A DNA stretch of 62,891 bases. Source: an uncultured Lachnospiraceae bacterium (lineage in GTDB: Bacteria > Bacillota > Clostridia > Lachnospirales > Lachnospiraceae). This document shows positions 24,086 through 33,210 of this stretch, piece by piece; position 1 is the stretch's first letter; the number at the start of each line of letters is the position of its first letter. The position numbers and the translations under genes are program-made. The notes below the pieces were generated by a model. The model saw nothing but the letters and a program-made list of their open reading frames with translations, searched no databases and was not told the DNA's origin. The stretch is taken from positions 1 to 62,891 of the forward strand of contig CATBDC010000019.1 in NCBI GenBank assembly GCA_949502235.1, read 5' to 3'.

Positions 24086-24730
24086 TTATCCTCTTTCCTT
24101 TAATGCACTGTCTCTTCCGGTTATCAGGTGGCCTTCCCGCAAAACCCTGCAGGATTTTTCATAGCTGCCTTCCCGCATATACCGGACCATTTTTCTTAAG
24201 CTTTCGTTTGTCTTAGAAATATTCATTCCGTTTTTTACGGAATACTGGCCGATCCGCAGAAGCTCAGATAAATTATTTTCATAAATTTTATTGATCCTAG
24301 AATTCCCGAAAATGCTTATAATTTCCATGTGCATAGCATTGTCAGTTTGCTGCCATTCATAGAGATCATGTTCAAGGGCGCACATACGCACAACCTTTTC
24401 TTCAATCCGGTAGGAATATTCCTCATTCCGGCCGGAGGAAAAAATAAGCTTTAAGGCAGCAGTTTCCATAAGCTCTCTGAACTGGTAGATCTCACTGATA
24501 TCCTGATCCGTAAGTTCCTTGACAGTCATGGATTTGTGGTAATCCGAGATAATGAGCCCCTCTGCCTCAAGCCTCTGGATGGCGGACCGCACAGGGCTTC
24601 TGCTCATGTTAAGCTCTTCGGTGAGCATGGCTTCGGTAAGAGGCATCCCCGGCGGATACGTCAGGTTCAAAATATTTTGTCGGATTCTCTCATAGGCCCG
24701 GCCTGCGAGAGAAGCTGTTTTTTCTGCCAT
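24086..24730 (-). CDS. GntR-family regulator (FCD subgroup)
   Basis: This 214-aa regulator has an N-terminal GntR winged helix (LTYPPGMPLTEAMLTEELNM, then SRSPVRSAIQRLEAEGLI) followed by an all-helical FCD ligand domain (IYQFRELMETAALKLIF, DNAMHMEIISIFGNSRI). The FCD metal-site histidines typical of the group are only partly visible. It lies between proC and a YkgJ-type gene. The FadR/FCD group often senses small carboxylates, and the proC linkage would fit amino-acid metabolism, but this is guesswork. Confidence 0.88.
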   Translation of the reverse strand: MAEKTASLAGRAYERIRQNILNLTYPPGMPLTEAMLTEELNMSRSPVRSAIQRLEAEGLIISDYHKSMTVKELTDQDISEIYQFRELMETAALKLIFSSGRNEEYSYRIEEKVVRMCALEHDLYEWQQTDNAMHMEIISIFGNSRINKIYENNLSELLRIGQYSVKNGMNISKTNESLRKMVRYMREGSYEKSCRVLREGHLITGRDSALKERG

Positions 24731-24742
24731 AACAGGAAATAC

Positions 24743-25537
24743 CTACATGGATTTGGACATTTCTTCGCAGACCTTCATAGCCTCAAACACGGCGCTTCTG
24801 AAACCGCGCTCCTCAAGTGTACGGACTGCTTCGATGGTAGTTCCGGCCGGTGAGCATACCATATCCTTAAGCTCGCCCGGATGCTTTCCTGTATCCAGTA
24901 CCATCTTGGCGCTTCCAAGAACTGCCTGAGCCGCGAACTGATAGGCCTGTGCCCGGGGCATCCCGCCGGAAACAGCGGCATCTGCCATTGCTTCGATAAA
25001 CATGAAAACATAAGCCGGTGAGCTTCCGCTTACAGATACAACCACATCCATCAGGCGTTCAGGAATAATTTCCACACGGCTGAAGCTTTCAAGAAGTGTA
25101 CGCACATAAGAAACTTCCTCCTCTGTCAGGTGCTCATTGGGGCATGCGGCTGTCATGCCTGCGCCTACCATTGCAGGGGTATTGGGCATGGTGCGGACGA
25201 TTTTTACATCCTTTCCAAACTGCTCCAAAAGCCATGCAAGAGTCTTGCCCGGTGCAATGGTGATAATGATCTGGCTGTCCCTTATATCATCTTTAATTTC
25301 CCTGATTACGTCAGCATAGAACTGGGGCTTTACAGACAGGACGATAACCTCTGCTTTCTCCACTACCTCTTTGTTACTTGCCGTCACATGGATGCCGAAC
25401 TGCTTTTGCGCCCGTTCCCTTCCCGGTGCAGATAAATCTGCTCCAATGATTTCCTCTGCAGGGATAATCTGATTTTTAATAATGCCTCCCATAATTGCAG
25501 ATGCCATATTGCCGGTTCCGATAAATCCTAATTTCAT
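24743..25537 (-). CDS. proC: Pyrroline-5-carboxylate reductase
   Basis: This 264-aa enzyme makes the last step of proline synthesis, reducing pyrroline-5-carboxylate with NAD(P)H. It shows the Rossmann loop FIGTGNMASAIMGG, the conserved VRTMPNTPAMVGAGMTA and the signature region CSPAGTTIEAVRTLEERGFR. The frame is open back to 25621, but AAAGGATGG sits ahead of the ATG at 25537 and homology starts there. It heads a three-gene minus-strand unit. Confidence 0.95.
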   Translation of the reverse strand: MKLGFIGTGNMASAIMGGIIKNQIIPAEEIIGADLSAPGRERAQKQFGIHVTASNKEVVEKAEVIVLSVKPQFYADVIREIKDDIRDSQIIITIAPGKTLAWLLEQFGKDVKIVRTMPNTPAMVGAGMTAACPNEHLTEEEVSYVRTLLESFSRVEIIPERLMDVVVSVSGSSPAYVFMFIEAMADAAVSGGMPRAQAYQFAAQAVLGSAKMVLDTGKHPGELKDMVCSPAGTTIEAVRTLEERGFRSAVFEAMKVCEEMSKSM

Positions 25538-25712
25538 TTTTGCATACCATCCTTTACTTTTAATCCTGAATGTATACATTATATACTTATGTATACATTT
25601 CTGCTGAAATAAATATATCACTTCCTATGTATGAAGTCAACACTAACTTGACAATATTGATATGGTGGGTTACTGTTTAGTTCGTAAGAAAATGATTGGA
25701 ATGACGGAGAGA

Positions 25713-26975
25713 ATGAAGAAAAGAAAAATATTTACGGGTATCTCTGCTATTATAATAACAGCCGTAATCGCTGCTTGGTTTTCAGGATGCGGGGCAGGCA
25801 GGGAAGGCGGCGAAGGCCTGGAGGAATATAAGCAGGAACAGATGGCAGATCAGGAGGATCTGGCAGATATAGAGACGGATGCTTCTAAAGAGGACAATCC
25901 GGATTACAAAGTAAAAACTCTCGATATGGGAAGCGAAGAAAAGAAGTATATAACAGAAAAGCTTTTTTCCGCTATGGAAATCTGCAGATCCATTTATGAG
26001 GGAGCAAGGATAGAGGATGTGCACAACATTGTTTTAGAGGAAGAGCATGTGCACAAGATGACAGCACAGATAGCCGCAGAGGATCTCACAGTAATCTGCG
26101 GAAGCCGTGACGAAAATATGCAAAATTATGAAAGGGTGGATGCCTGCCTGAAAAAAGCGAAAAAGAAAGAGGTAGCAGAGACTGATTTTTATTCAGTGAA
26201 TATCAATGGTATTTTCCGTTATTATAAACTTATGTTTGAGGGAGGAACACTGTTTGTTACATTTGCAGGTGCTACCTTTGATAAAAACGGGAAGCCTGTG
26301 CTTCAGCAGATCGAAAAAATCCAGGCCTACGCGTGGGAATATACAGAAAAAGGATGGCTTATCTGGGAGAAGGCACTGTCCCGGAATCCGGAGATGGACA
26401 TGCACATTTTTTACAGGATCCTGCCCCTGGACGAGAAATGCCGGGAAGTTGCAGAAAAGTGCATCAGGCCGGTAAATTATTTCGGAAATAATCTGTTCCT
26501 CACAGACTGGGACGAAGGCAGTCTGGAAAACATAGAATTTAACGACCTGTTTGATTTCCTTTATTCTATGGAAACGGGTACAAAACCAGAAAAGAAGAGG
26601 TATGAAAACGGTATTCCGGCAGAAGAGTTTGAAAATATAACCGGGCGGTATTTTCATACAACAGCAGAACAACTTAGACAGTACGGGGCATATAATGAAG
26701 AGACGGGAACCTATCCGTGGCTTGCGGTAAATGGATGGAACCGTGTGCCGCAGATGCAGCCATTTCCGGAGGTTGTCTCCTGTACGGAAAATGAGGACGG
26801 CACACTGTCAGCCCGGGTGGAGGCTGTCTATGTGGAAGAAGGAAGAGACTGCCTGTTTGCCCATGTGGTAACCCTGCGCATGGAGGAGAACGGAGGCTTT
26901 AAATATCTGGGTAATAAAATTGACTGGGAAAACGCATACCGCGTCCCGGCATATAAAGCAAGAAGGGATTTTTAA
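25713..26975 (+). CDS. Lachnospiraceae-type lipoprotein of unknown function
   Basis: This 420-aa secreted lipoprotein has a basic start (MKKRKIF), a hydrophobic core and a lipobox-like FSGC near residue 27, then an acidic, low-complexity linker. The folded part contains two similar regions: residues about 110-290 with a beta-rich domain, and residues about 320-420 with PWLAVNGWNRVPQMQPFPEV and VSCTENEDGTLSARVEAVY. I do not recognise a characterised family; it may be one of the DUF families restricted to Lachnospiraceae (DUF6070 is my guess). Start choice is uncertain (25692, 25701 or 25713). Four bases separate it from the C39-like gene, so the two are one operon. Confidence 0.65.
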   Translation: MKKRKIFTGISAIIITAVIAAWFSGCGAGREGGEGLEEYKQEQMADQEDLADIETDASKEDNPDYKVKTLDMGSEEKKYITEKLFSAMEICRSIYEGARIEDVHNIVLEEEHVHKMTAQIAAEDLTVICGSRDENMQNYERVDACLKKAKKKEVAETDFYSVNINGIFRYYKLMFEGGTLFVTFAGATFDKNGKPVLQQIEKIQAYAWEYTEKGWLIWEKALSRNPEMDMHIFYRILPLDEKCREVAEKCIRPVNYFGNNLFLTDWDEGSLENIEFNDLFDFLYSMETGTKPEKKRYENGIPAEEFENITGRYFHTTAEQLRQYGAYNEETGTYPWLAVNGWNRVPQMQPFPEVVSCTENEDGTLSARVEAVYVEEGRDCLFAHVVTLRMEENGGFKYLGNKIDWENAYRVPAYKARRDF

Positions 26976-26979
26976 AACA

Positions 26980-27621
26980 ATGAAAAAGGAACTAAAATAT
27001 TTTACAATAGAAGGCTCTTTCGGCGGAAATCAGGAGTGGTTTACTAACCTGATCATGAATATGGGAGGCTGCGCCGCGGCGACAGCATGCGACTGCTGCA
27101 TTTATCTGGCGCTTAGGAAGGGAATGGAAAGTCTGTACCCATATTTCGTACACGAGCTTACAAAAAAAGACTACATTGCCTTCAGCCAGAGGATGAAGCC
27201 CTATATCCGCCCAAGAATCGGCGGAGTAAAAAAGCTTAGTTGGTTTATAGAAGGATTCGAAAAATATATCAGAGACACAGAAAATGAAAATATCAGTAAG
27301 AATGTGGATAGAAATAAGAGTGTAAGTATAAATATGGAAGAATTTTCGGGAGAAAAAAGCTATCAGGAGGCGCGGAAGCTGGTTTTATCCCAGATAGACG
27401 CCGGATATCCCATTCCCTGCCTTCTGCTCAGGCACAAAAATACAGAAACCTTCAAGGATTATATATGGCACTGGTTTCTTCTGGTGGGATATGAAGATAA
27501 AGGGGATGACCTGCTGGTGAAGACAGCTACCTATGGAGAGAGCGATACCTTTTCCTTAAAAGAGCTTTGGGATACGGGATGTGAAGAAAAAGGCGGGATG
27601 ATACGGTTGGGGACAGGGTAA
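26980..27621 (+). CDS. Papain-like (C39-type) cysteine peptidase domain protein
   Basis: This 213-aa protein probably has a C39-like fold. NMGGCAAATACDCC near residue 25 has the catalytic cysteine in the usual GGCAxTA setting. WHWFLLVGY near residue 170 provides the histidine, and TATYGES could provide the third residue. There is no signal peptide, so it may act in the cytoplasm. It is joined by 4 bp to the upstream lipoprotein. Its last six codons (IRLGTG) and stop lie inside a GGGGAC palindrome, so the native C-terminus may have been replaced. Substrate unknown. Confidence 0.7.
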   Translation: MKKELKYFTIEGSFGGNQEWFTNLIMNMGGCAAATACDCCIYLALRKGMESLYPYFVHELTKKDYIAFSQRMKPYIRPRIGGVKKLSWFIEGFEKYIRDTENENISKNVDRNKSVSINMEEFSGEKSYQEARKLVLSQIDAGYPIPCLLLRHKNTETFKDYIWHWFLLVGYEDKGDDLLVKTATYGESDTFSLKELWDTGCEEKGGMIRLGTG

Positions 27622-27688
27622 AGTCAAATCTGGGACGGAGTAAAATTAATTTTACTCCGTCCCAGATTTGACTTTACCCTGTCCCCAA
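27607..27688. repeat. GGGGAC-family palindrome, perfect 41-bp arms
   Basis: TTGGGGACAGGGTAAAGTCA starts a perfect palindrome that ends TGACTTTACCCTGTCCCCAA. It overlaps the last 15 bp of the C39-like gene, supplying its stop codon, and lies about 80 bp ahead of the cyclophilin gene. Confidence 0.9.
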
Positions 27689-27768
27689 TGCACTTCCCAT
27701 TTACAAACCTGCCATTTTCCGCTACAATATACCCAATAGATTATTACGAAAAGTGAGGAATGAATACT

Positions 27769-28287
27769 ATGGAAAATCCAGTTGTTACTTTTGAGATGGA
27801 AAACGGAGATATTATTAAGGCAGAGCTTTATCCTGAAACTGCGCCGAATACGGTGAATAATTTTATTTCGTTGGTTAAGAAGGGCTATTATGACGGCCTG
27901 ATTTTTCACCGTGTGATTCAGGGTTTTATGATTCAGGGCGGATGTCCTGACGGAACAGGCATGGGCGGCCCGGGGTATAATATTAAAGGGGAGTTCAGTC
28001 AGAACGGGTTTGAGAACAATCTGAAGCATACGGAGGGCGTCCTTTCCATGGCGAGGGCAATGCATCCGGATTCTGCGGGCTCTCAGTTTTTTATTATGCA
28101 CAAGAATTCTCCGCACCTTGACGGTTCCTATGCGGCCTTCGGCAAGGTGACAGAGGGTATGGAGATTGTAAATAAGATTGCCGGGACTGATACGGATTAT
28201 AGTGACAAGCCTCTTGAGGATCAGAGGATGAAAAGGGTTACGGTGGATACAAACGGCGTGGATTATCCCGAGCCGGAGAAGGAGTAA
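27769..28287 (+). CDS. Cyclophilin-type peptidyl-prolyl cis-trans isomerase
   Basis: This 172-aa cytoplasmic foldase speeds proline isomerisation. It has the cyclophilin core: FHRVIQGFMIQGGCPDGTG with the catalytic arginine, then SAGSQFFIMHKNSPHLDG. There is no signal sequence. ATG 27769 is preferred to ATG 27760 because GTGAGG lies 10 nt upstream of it. Its TAA overlaps the ATG of the following EamA transporter gene (TAATG), so the two are translationally coupled. Confidence 0.93.
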   Translation: MENPVVTFEMENGDIIKAELYPETAPNTVNNFISLVKKGYYDGLIFHRVIQGFMIQGGCPDGTGMGGPGYNIKGEFSQNGFENNLKHTEGVLSMARAMHPDSAGSQFFIMHKNSPHLDGSYAAFGKVTEGMEIVNKIAGTDTDYSDKPLEDQRMKRVTVDTNGVDYPEPEKE

Positions 28288-29210
28288 TGGAAAGCTTTTA
28301 CAAAAATACAAAGGTCAGATGTATTCTGGCGCTGGTGTGCTGTGCTCTGTGGGGCAGCGCTTTTCCCTGTGTGAAGATAGGATATGAATGGTTTCATGTT
28401 GAAGGAGCGGGCAGCCAGGTGCTCTTTGCGGGCTGCAGGTTTTTTCTGGCAGGAATCTTTACATTTCTTATGTCCTGCATCCTGGAAAAGAGGATCATTG
28501 TAATGAAACGGTCATCGGTGCCATATATATTTGCGCAGGGACTCTTGCAGACAACCGTACAGTATGTGTGCTTTTATATCGGGCTTGCGCATACAACAGG
28601 GGCAAAGGGTTCGGTCATTAATGCGTCCAATGCATTTTTTACGATTATTGTAGCACATTTTCTGCTGAAAGCAGAGAAGGTGACTGTAAAAAAAGCGGTC
28701 GGCTGTCTGATTGGTTTTGCGGGGGTAATTGTTATTAACCTTTCTCCCGGGGCATGGGGCAGCGGCTTTAGCCTTATGGGGGAGGGGATGGTTCTTTTAT
28801 GCGCTTTTGCCTACGGAACAAGCTCTGTGACCCTTAAGATGATTTCAGATAAAGAGCCGCCTACAACCATTACGGCTTATCAGCTTTTGTTTGGCGGCGC
28901 TATATTGATTCTTACCGGACTGGCAGCAGGAGGGAGTATACATGGGTTTGCGGTGAAACCGATGCTTCTGCTCATCTACATGGCTCTTTTATCAACCATA
29001 GCATTTACATTATGGGCAGAGATGATAAAATACAATCCGGTAGGAAAGGTTGCTATTTTCGGATTTAGTATTCCTGTATTTGGGGTAGCCCTCTCTGCGC
29101 TCTTTCTTAAGGAAAATATATGGACACTGCAAAATCTTGCCGCGCTTATACTGGTCAGTGTGGGAATATTGATAGTGAATCTTAAGGGAAAGGATCAAAA
29201 TACAATATAA
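28287..29210 (+). CDS. EamA/DMT-family transporter
   Basis: This 307-aa membrane protein has ten hydrophobic segments arranged as two EamA repeats (the first with ALWGSAFPCVKIG, the second from LCAFAYGTSSVTLKM). The drug/metabolite transporter group exports amino acids, drugs or other metabolites. The ATG overlaps the stop of the cyclophilin gene. No feature fixes the substrate. Confidence 0.88.
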   Translation: MESFYKNTKVRCILALVCCALWGSAFPCVKIGYEWFHVEGAGSQVLFAGCRFFLAGIFTFLMSCILEKRIIVMKRSSVPYIFAQGLLQTTVQYVCFYIGLAHTTGAKGSVINASNAFFTIIVAHFLLKAEKVTVKKAVGCLIGFAGVIVINLSPGAWGSGFSLMGEGMVLLCAFAYGTSSVTLKMISDKEPPTTITAYQLLFGGAILILTGLAAGGSIHGFAVKPMLLLIYMALLSTIAFTLWAEMIKYNPVGKVAIFGFSIPVFGVALSALFLKENIWTLQNLAALILVSVGILIVNLKGKDQNTI

Positions 29211-29228
29211 ATTAAGGAGGAAATACAT

Positions 29229-31799
29229 ATGAAATATGTAATTCTGGGCGGTGTTGCCGCGGGGACAAAGGCGGCGGCAAAGCTAAAAAGATGTGACCGC
29301 AAGGCGGAGGTAAAGGTATTTACAAAGGGGGAGGACATTTCCTATGCCGGGTGCGGCCTTCCCTACTATATCGGTGGAGATATCCCTGCAAAGGAGGGGC
29401 TGATTGTTAATACTCCAAAGAAATATGCAGGACTTACAGGTGCGGCAGTTTATACCGGCTGCGAGGCTGTGGGAGTAAGCCCGGAGAAAAAGGAAGTGAC
29501 ATTTACGAAAGCTTCCGGGGAAACCTTTACGGAAAGCTATGACAAGCTTATTATTTCTACAGGTGCGGTTCCTTTTGTACCTCCGGTAGAAGGAACAGGG
29601 CTTTCTGGCGTATTCTGCCTGCGTACCCCAAAGGACGCAGTAAATATCCGCGCATACATTGAAGAAAAGAAATGCCGGAAAGCGGTGGTATGCGGCGCGG
29701 GCTTTATCGGTCTTGAGGCCGCGGAAAATCTGATGGCCCAGGGTCTTGAGGTGACGGTGATTGATGCCATGCCCCAGATTATGCCCAATGCATTTGACCC
29801 AGAAATGGCAGATTTTGCGAAGCGCCAGCTTAAAAAAGCAGGAATGAGGATTCTGACTGCTACAAGCCTTACGGGGATCAGGGTAACGGATCATATAGAG
29901 GAGGTTCTCACAGACAACGGAAATCTTGAGGCTGACCTTGCTGTTATGGCAATCGGCGTACGCCCTGCTACAGGTTTTCTTAAGGAAACCGGCATTGAAA
30001 TGTTTAAGGGCACGATTCTTGTTGATGAAAATATGCAGACGAACCTTCCGGATATCTATGCGGCAGGCGACTGCGCAATGGTAAAAAATGCACTGACGGG
30101 AAAGCCCCAGTGGTCGGCTATGGGCTCCACTGCCAACCTTGCTGCCCGTGCGATGGTAAAGAAGATGTATGGGGCAGGGAAGGGCTACGGCGGCTGTATG
30201 GGTACGGGCGTGGTCCGGCTTCTCCCGGAGCTTAACGCGGGGCGTACGGGACTTACAGAGGAGCAGGCAAAGGCGGCAGGCATGGACGCGGTTTCTGTAG
30301 TCTGTGTCTTAGACGACAAGGCACACTATTATCCGGGCGCTTCCTCATTTTATATTAAGCTGACGGCAGAGAGAGAAAGCCGCAGGCTTCTGGGAATTCA
30401 GGTTTTGGGAGCAGGCGCCGTAGATAAGATGGCTGATATCGCCGTGACAGGAATTTCCCAGGGAATGAAAATAGATGATTTTGACACTATGGACTATGCA
30501 TACGCGCCGCCATTTTCCACGGCAATTCATCCTTTTGTAAGCGCATGCTACATACTGGAAAATAAGCTTGACGGCCAGCTTGAGAGTATAAGCCCCGCAG
30601 AATATGCAGCCGGGGCGGCAAAAGGGTATCAGGTTCTCGATGTTCAGCCATCTCCGGCGCTTCCTAACGCACGGCATATCAACCTTGCGGAAGTGACGGG
30701 GCCTATTGACGGGCTGGAAAAGGATGCGAAGCTTCTTCTTGTCTGTGCAAAAGGAAAACGGGGATATTTCCTCCAGAACCGCCTCAAAGCATATGGGTAT
30801 ACAAATACACGGGTTTTAGAGGGCGGAGCAGTTTTTAACGAAGTAAAGGTTCCCCGAAATGGAAAGAAGCTCTCTGCGGAGGAAATCAAGAGAGTAAAAG
30901 GCCTGGGATGCCTTCAGGATAAGCGCTTTGAGGATGTCTTTAATGTACGGGTCATTACAAGAAACGGAAAAATAACGGCTAAGGAGCAGCAGAAAATTGC
31001 GGAGGCGGCAGAGAAATTCGGCTCCGGCGAGGTGACCATGACAACCCGCCTGACACTGGAAATCCAGGGAGTGCCTTATGATAACATAGAGCCTGTGATG
31101 GAATTTCTTAAAGAAGCCGGACTGGAAACCGGAGGCACTGGTTCCAAGGTGCGCCCTGTTGTTTCCTGTAAAGGTACAACCTGCCAGTATGGGCTGATTG
31201 ACACATTTGCCCTGTCAGAGAGACTTCACGATTTGTACTATACAGGCTATCACGGCGTATCCCTGCCTCATAAATTCAAAATTGCCGTAGGGGGATGCCC
31301 TAACAACTGTGTAAAACCGAACCTGAATGACCTGGGAATTATCGGACAGCGCGTGCCGGAGATCGACCGTTCCAAATGCAGGGGCTGCAAGAAATGCCAG
31401 GTTGAAATGTCGTGCCCCATCCATGTAGCGAAGATGCAGGATGATAAGATTACAATTGATCCGAAGGCATGTAACCACTGCGGCCGCTGTATTGCCAAAT
31501 GTCCGTTTGGCGCGGTAAATGAATCTGCAGTTGGATACAGGGTTTATATCGGCGGCCGCTGGGGCAAGCAGGTGGCAGAAGGAAGAATGTTAGACAGGCT
31601 TTTTACCTCTGAGGACGAGGTTGTTGAACTTACAGAGCGTGTGATTCTCTTCTTCAGGGATGAAGGACTCTCAGGGGAGCGGCTTGCAGATACCATTGCA
31701 CGGCTTGGATTTGAATATGTGCAGGATAAGCTTCTTAACAGTAAGATTGACAAGTCAGAGATTTTAAAGAAAAACGTGGTGGGCGGCGCTACGTGTTAG
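29229..31799 (+). CDS. CoA-disulfide-reductase-like / rhodanese / siroheme-reductase / ferredoxin fusion protein
   Basis: This 856-aa multidomain redox protein reads as follows. Residues 1-450 are an FAD/NAD(P) flavoprotein of the CoA-disulfide reductase type (GGVAAGTKAAAKLKR, redox Cys42 in SYAGCGLPYY, VVCGAGFIGLE, IYAAGDCA). Residues 460-540 are a rhodanese-like domain with the sulfur-carrying cysteine in LLVCAKGKRG. Residues 570-700 match sulfite/nitrite reductases, including the siroheme and 4Fe-4S motifs CKGTTCQYG and GGCPNNC. Residues 715-765 hold two 4Fe-4S ferredoxin motifs (CRGCKKCQVEMSCP, CNHCGRCIAKCP). The likely job is electron flow from NAD(P)H through FAD and clusters to a sulfur or nitrogen oxyanion or a persulfide. 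AAGGAGGAAATACAT precedes the start. Confidence 0.9.
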   Translation: MKYVILGGVAAGTKAAAKLKRCDRKAEVKVFTKGEDISYAGCGLPYYIGGDIPAKEGLIVNTPKKYAGLTGAAVYTGCEAVGVSPEKKEVTFTKASGETFTESYDKLIISTGAVPFVPPVEGTGLSGVFCLRTPKDAVNIRAYIEEKKCRKAVVCGAGFIGLEAAENLMAQGLEVTVIDAMPQIMPNAFDPEMADFAKRQLKKAGMRILTATSLTGIRVTDHIEEVLTDNGNLEADLAVMAIGVRPATGFLKETGIEMFKGTILVDENMQTNLPDIYAAGDCAMVKNALTGKPQWSAMGSTANLAARAMVKKMYGAGKGYGGCMGTGVVRLLPELNAGRTGLTEEQAKAAGMDAVSVVCVLDDKAHYYPGASSFYIKLTAERESRRLLGIQVLGAGAVDKMADIAVTGISQGMKIDDFDTMDYAYAPPFSTAIHPFVSACYILENKLDGQLESISPAEYAAGAAKGYQVLDVQPSPALPNARHINLAEVTGPIDGLEKDAKLLLVCAKGKRGYFLQNRLKAYGYTNTRVLEGGAVFNEVKVPRNGKKLSAEEIKRVKGLGCLQDKRFEDVFNVRVITRNGKITAKEQQKIAEAAEKFGSGEVTMTTRLTLEIQGVPYDNIEPVMEFLKEAGLETGGTGSKVRPVVSCKGTTCQYGLIDTFALSERLHDLYYTGYHGVSLPHKFKIAVGGCPNNCVKPNLNDLGIIGQRVPEIDRSKCRGCKKCQVEMSCPIHVAKMQDDKITIDPKACNHCGRCIAKCPFGAVNESAVGYRVYIGGRWGKQVAEGRMLDRLFTSEDEVVELTERVILFFRDEGLSGERLADTIARLGFEYVQDKLLNSKIDKSEILKKNVVGGATC

Positions 31800-31832
31800 G
31801 ATTACAGGAAAAAGAAGACGGAGGTGCTATTT

Positions 31833-32759
31833 ATGTTACATGAAGTAAAGTTTCAGTCATTTAATGAAAGAGATGAGGTTTATGGATGGATTTATGTTCC
31901 GGCTGCAAAGCCAAAGGGCATTGTACAGGTCATCCATGGCTTCGGGGAACATTCCAGAAGATATCTGCATATGATTGTAGGATTTATGGATGCCGGTTAC
32001 ATTGTAGCGGCAGACGATCATGTAGGGCACGGAAAGACTGCCATGGAGAATGATACCTGGGGAGACTGGGGAGACAAGGGCTTTCATACCATGATGGAGG
32101 ACGAGCATAAGCTAAAAGAGCTGGTATGTGAGAAGTATCCCGGACTTCCGTATTTCCTGTTCGGACACAGCATGGGTTCCTTTATTGTAAGAGACTTCGC
32201 GGCAAAATATGGGGAAGAGCTGGCAGGTATTACGATCTGCGGTACAGCAGGAATATTCCGCGGTGCAAAAGAAGCGGCCGCAGAGCTTGAGAAGGCAGTA
32301 GAGGCAGGGAGAGGGAAAGAATCTGACCCCGAATTTGCAGGAAAGCTTATGGGCTGGATGTGCGAAAGGTGCGGAGAAATCAGTATAGGGAACGAATGGA
32401 TTTGCGCGGATCCGTATGTACAGAAGGATCACGCGGAGGATCCCTTTGACGCATTTACGAAACCAACCTCTAATCAGGCAATGCTTTACTTTACCCAGAT
32501 GATGAATGCGATCAACGGCGAAGAATGGGCCAAAAAGGTTCCCCAGAGCCTGCCGGTATATAATATCGGGGGAGATCAGGATCCGGTAGGAGAGTACGGC
32601 AAAGGAATCTATGAGGTGACAAACTGGCTCTGCCAGACCGGACATGCGGTAAAGACAAAGGTATATTCGGGATACCGCCATGAAATACACAATTATGCTG
32701 CAATCAAGGACGAGGTAGAGGCAGGGATTATAGAGTTTATGGACGGAGTGCTGGCATAA
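31833..32759 (+). CDS. Alpha/beta hydrolase (monoacylglycerol-lipase/lysophospholipase type)
   Basis: This 308-aa serine hydrolase is of the Hydrolase_4 group. It has the oxyanion motif VIHGFGEHSRRY, the nucleophile elbow FGHSMGSFIVRD, an acidic residue in GGDQDPVGEYG, and the histidine in YSGYRHEIHNY. No signal peptide is present, so it is cytoplasmic. ATG 31833 is chosen because ACGGAGG lies 8 nt before it. A small HTH protein gene follows after 16 bp. Confidence 0.9.
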   Translation: MLHEVKFQSFNERDEVYGWIYVPAAKPKGIVQVIHGFGEHSRRYLHMIVGFMDAGYIVAADDHVGHGKTAMENDTWGDWGDKGFHTMMEDEHKLKELVCEKYPGLPYFLFGHSMGSFIVRDFAAKYGEELAGITICGTAGIFRGAKEAAAELEKAVEAGRGKESDPEFAGKLMGWMCERCGEISIGNEWICADPYVQKDHAEDPFDAFTKPTSNQAMLYFTQMMNAINGEEWAKKVPQSLPVYNIGGDQDPVGEYGKGIYEVTNWLCQTGHAVKTKVYSGYRHEIHNYAAIKDEVEAGIIEFMDGVLA

Positions 32760-32775
32760 AAGGAGTGGGCGATAT

Positions 32776-33093
32776 ATGAAAAAGCATACAGACTATCCAG
32801 AGATTAATATAGTGAAAACCGGAGAAAGGATAAAAAAAGAAATACAGGCGGCAGGTTATGCGGTAAAAGATATTCAGAATTATCTGATGCTTTCCTGTCC
32901 CCAGCCGGTTTACCGCTGGTTTAAAGGTAAGGCACTGCCATCGGTGAATCATCTGTATGCTTTAAGCCGGCTGCTTGATGTACAGATGGAAGACCTTATA
33001 GTGTCAGCTCCCCCGATATCTGAACAGAAAAAACACCGCTGCTTTGAAGACAGAATTATGGCATACTGGAAGAGGTTAAAAAGGATAGCATAG
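32776..33093 (+). CDS. Small XRE-type helix-turn-helix protein
   Basis: This 105-aa protein has a helix-turn-helix in residues 14-70 (GERIKKEIQAAGYAVKDIQ, LMLSCPQPVYRWFKG, LPSVNHLYALSRLLDVQMED). A short basic tail follows. It lies 16 bp downstream of the hydrolase gene with AAAGGAGTGG ahead, so the two are likely co-transcribed. Targets unknown. Confidence 0.8.
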   Translation: MKKHTDYPEINIVKTGERIKKEIQAAGYAVKDIQNYLMLSCPQPVYRWFKGKALPSVNHLYALSRLLDVQMEDLIVSAPPISEQKKHRCFEDRIMAYWKRLKRIA

Positions 33094-33210
33094 AATTTTG
33101 GACTATTTGTCCAATGACAATACTGTGTATTTATAGTATTCTTTTATCACAGAGATTATGCTGGTCGGTACGTAAAGATTTTCATAATAAGAGATATAAG
33201 GGGGGATAGT

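Noticed and set aside
27652-28311. 219-aa minus-strand frame
   Set aside because: It is antisense to the clear cyclophilin gene, with rare-codon, low-complexity translation.
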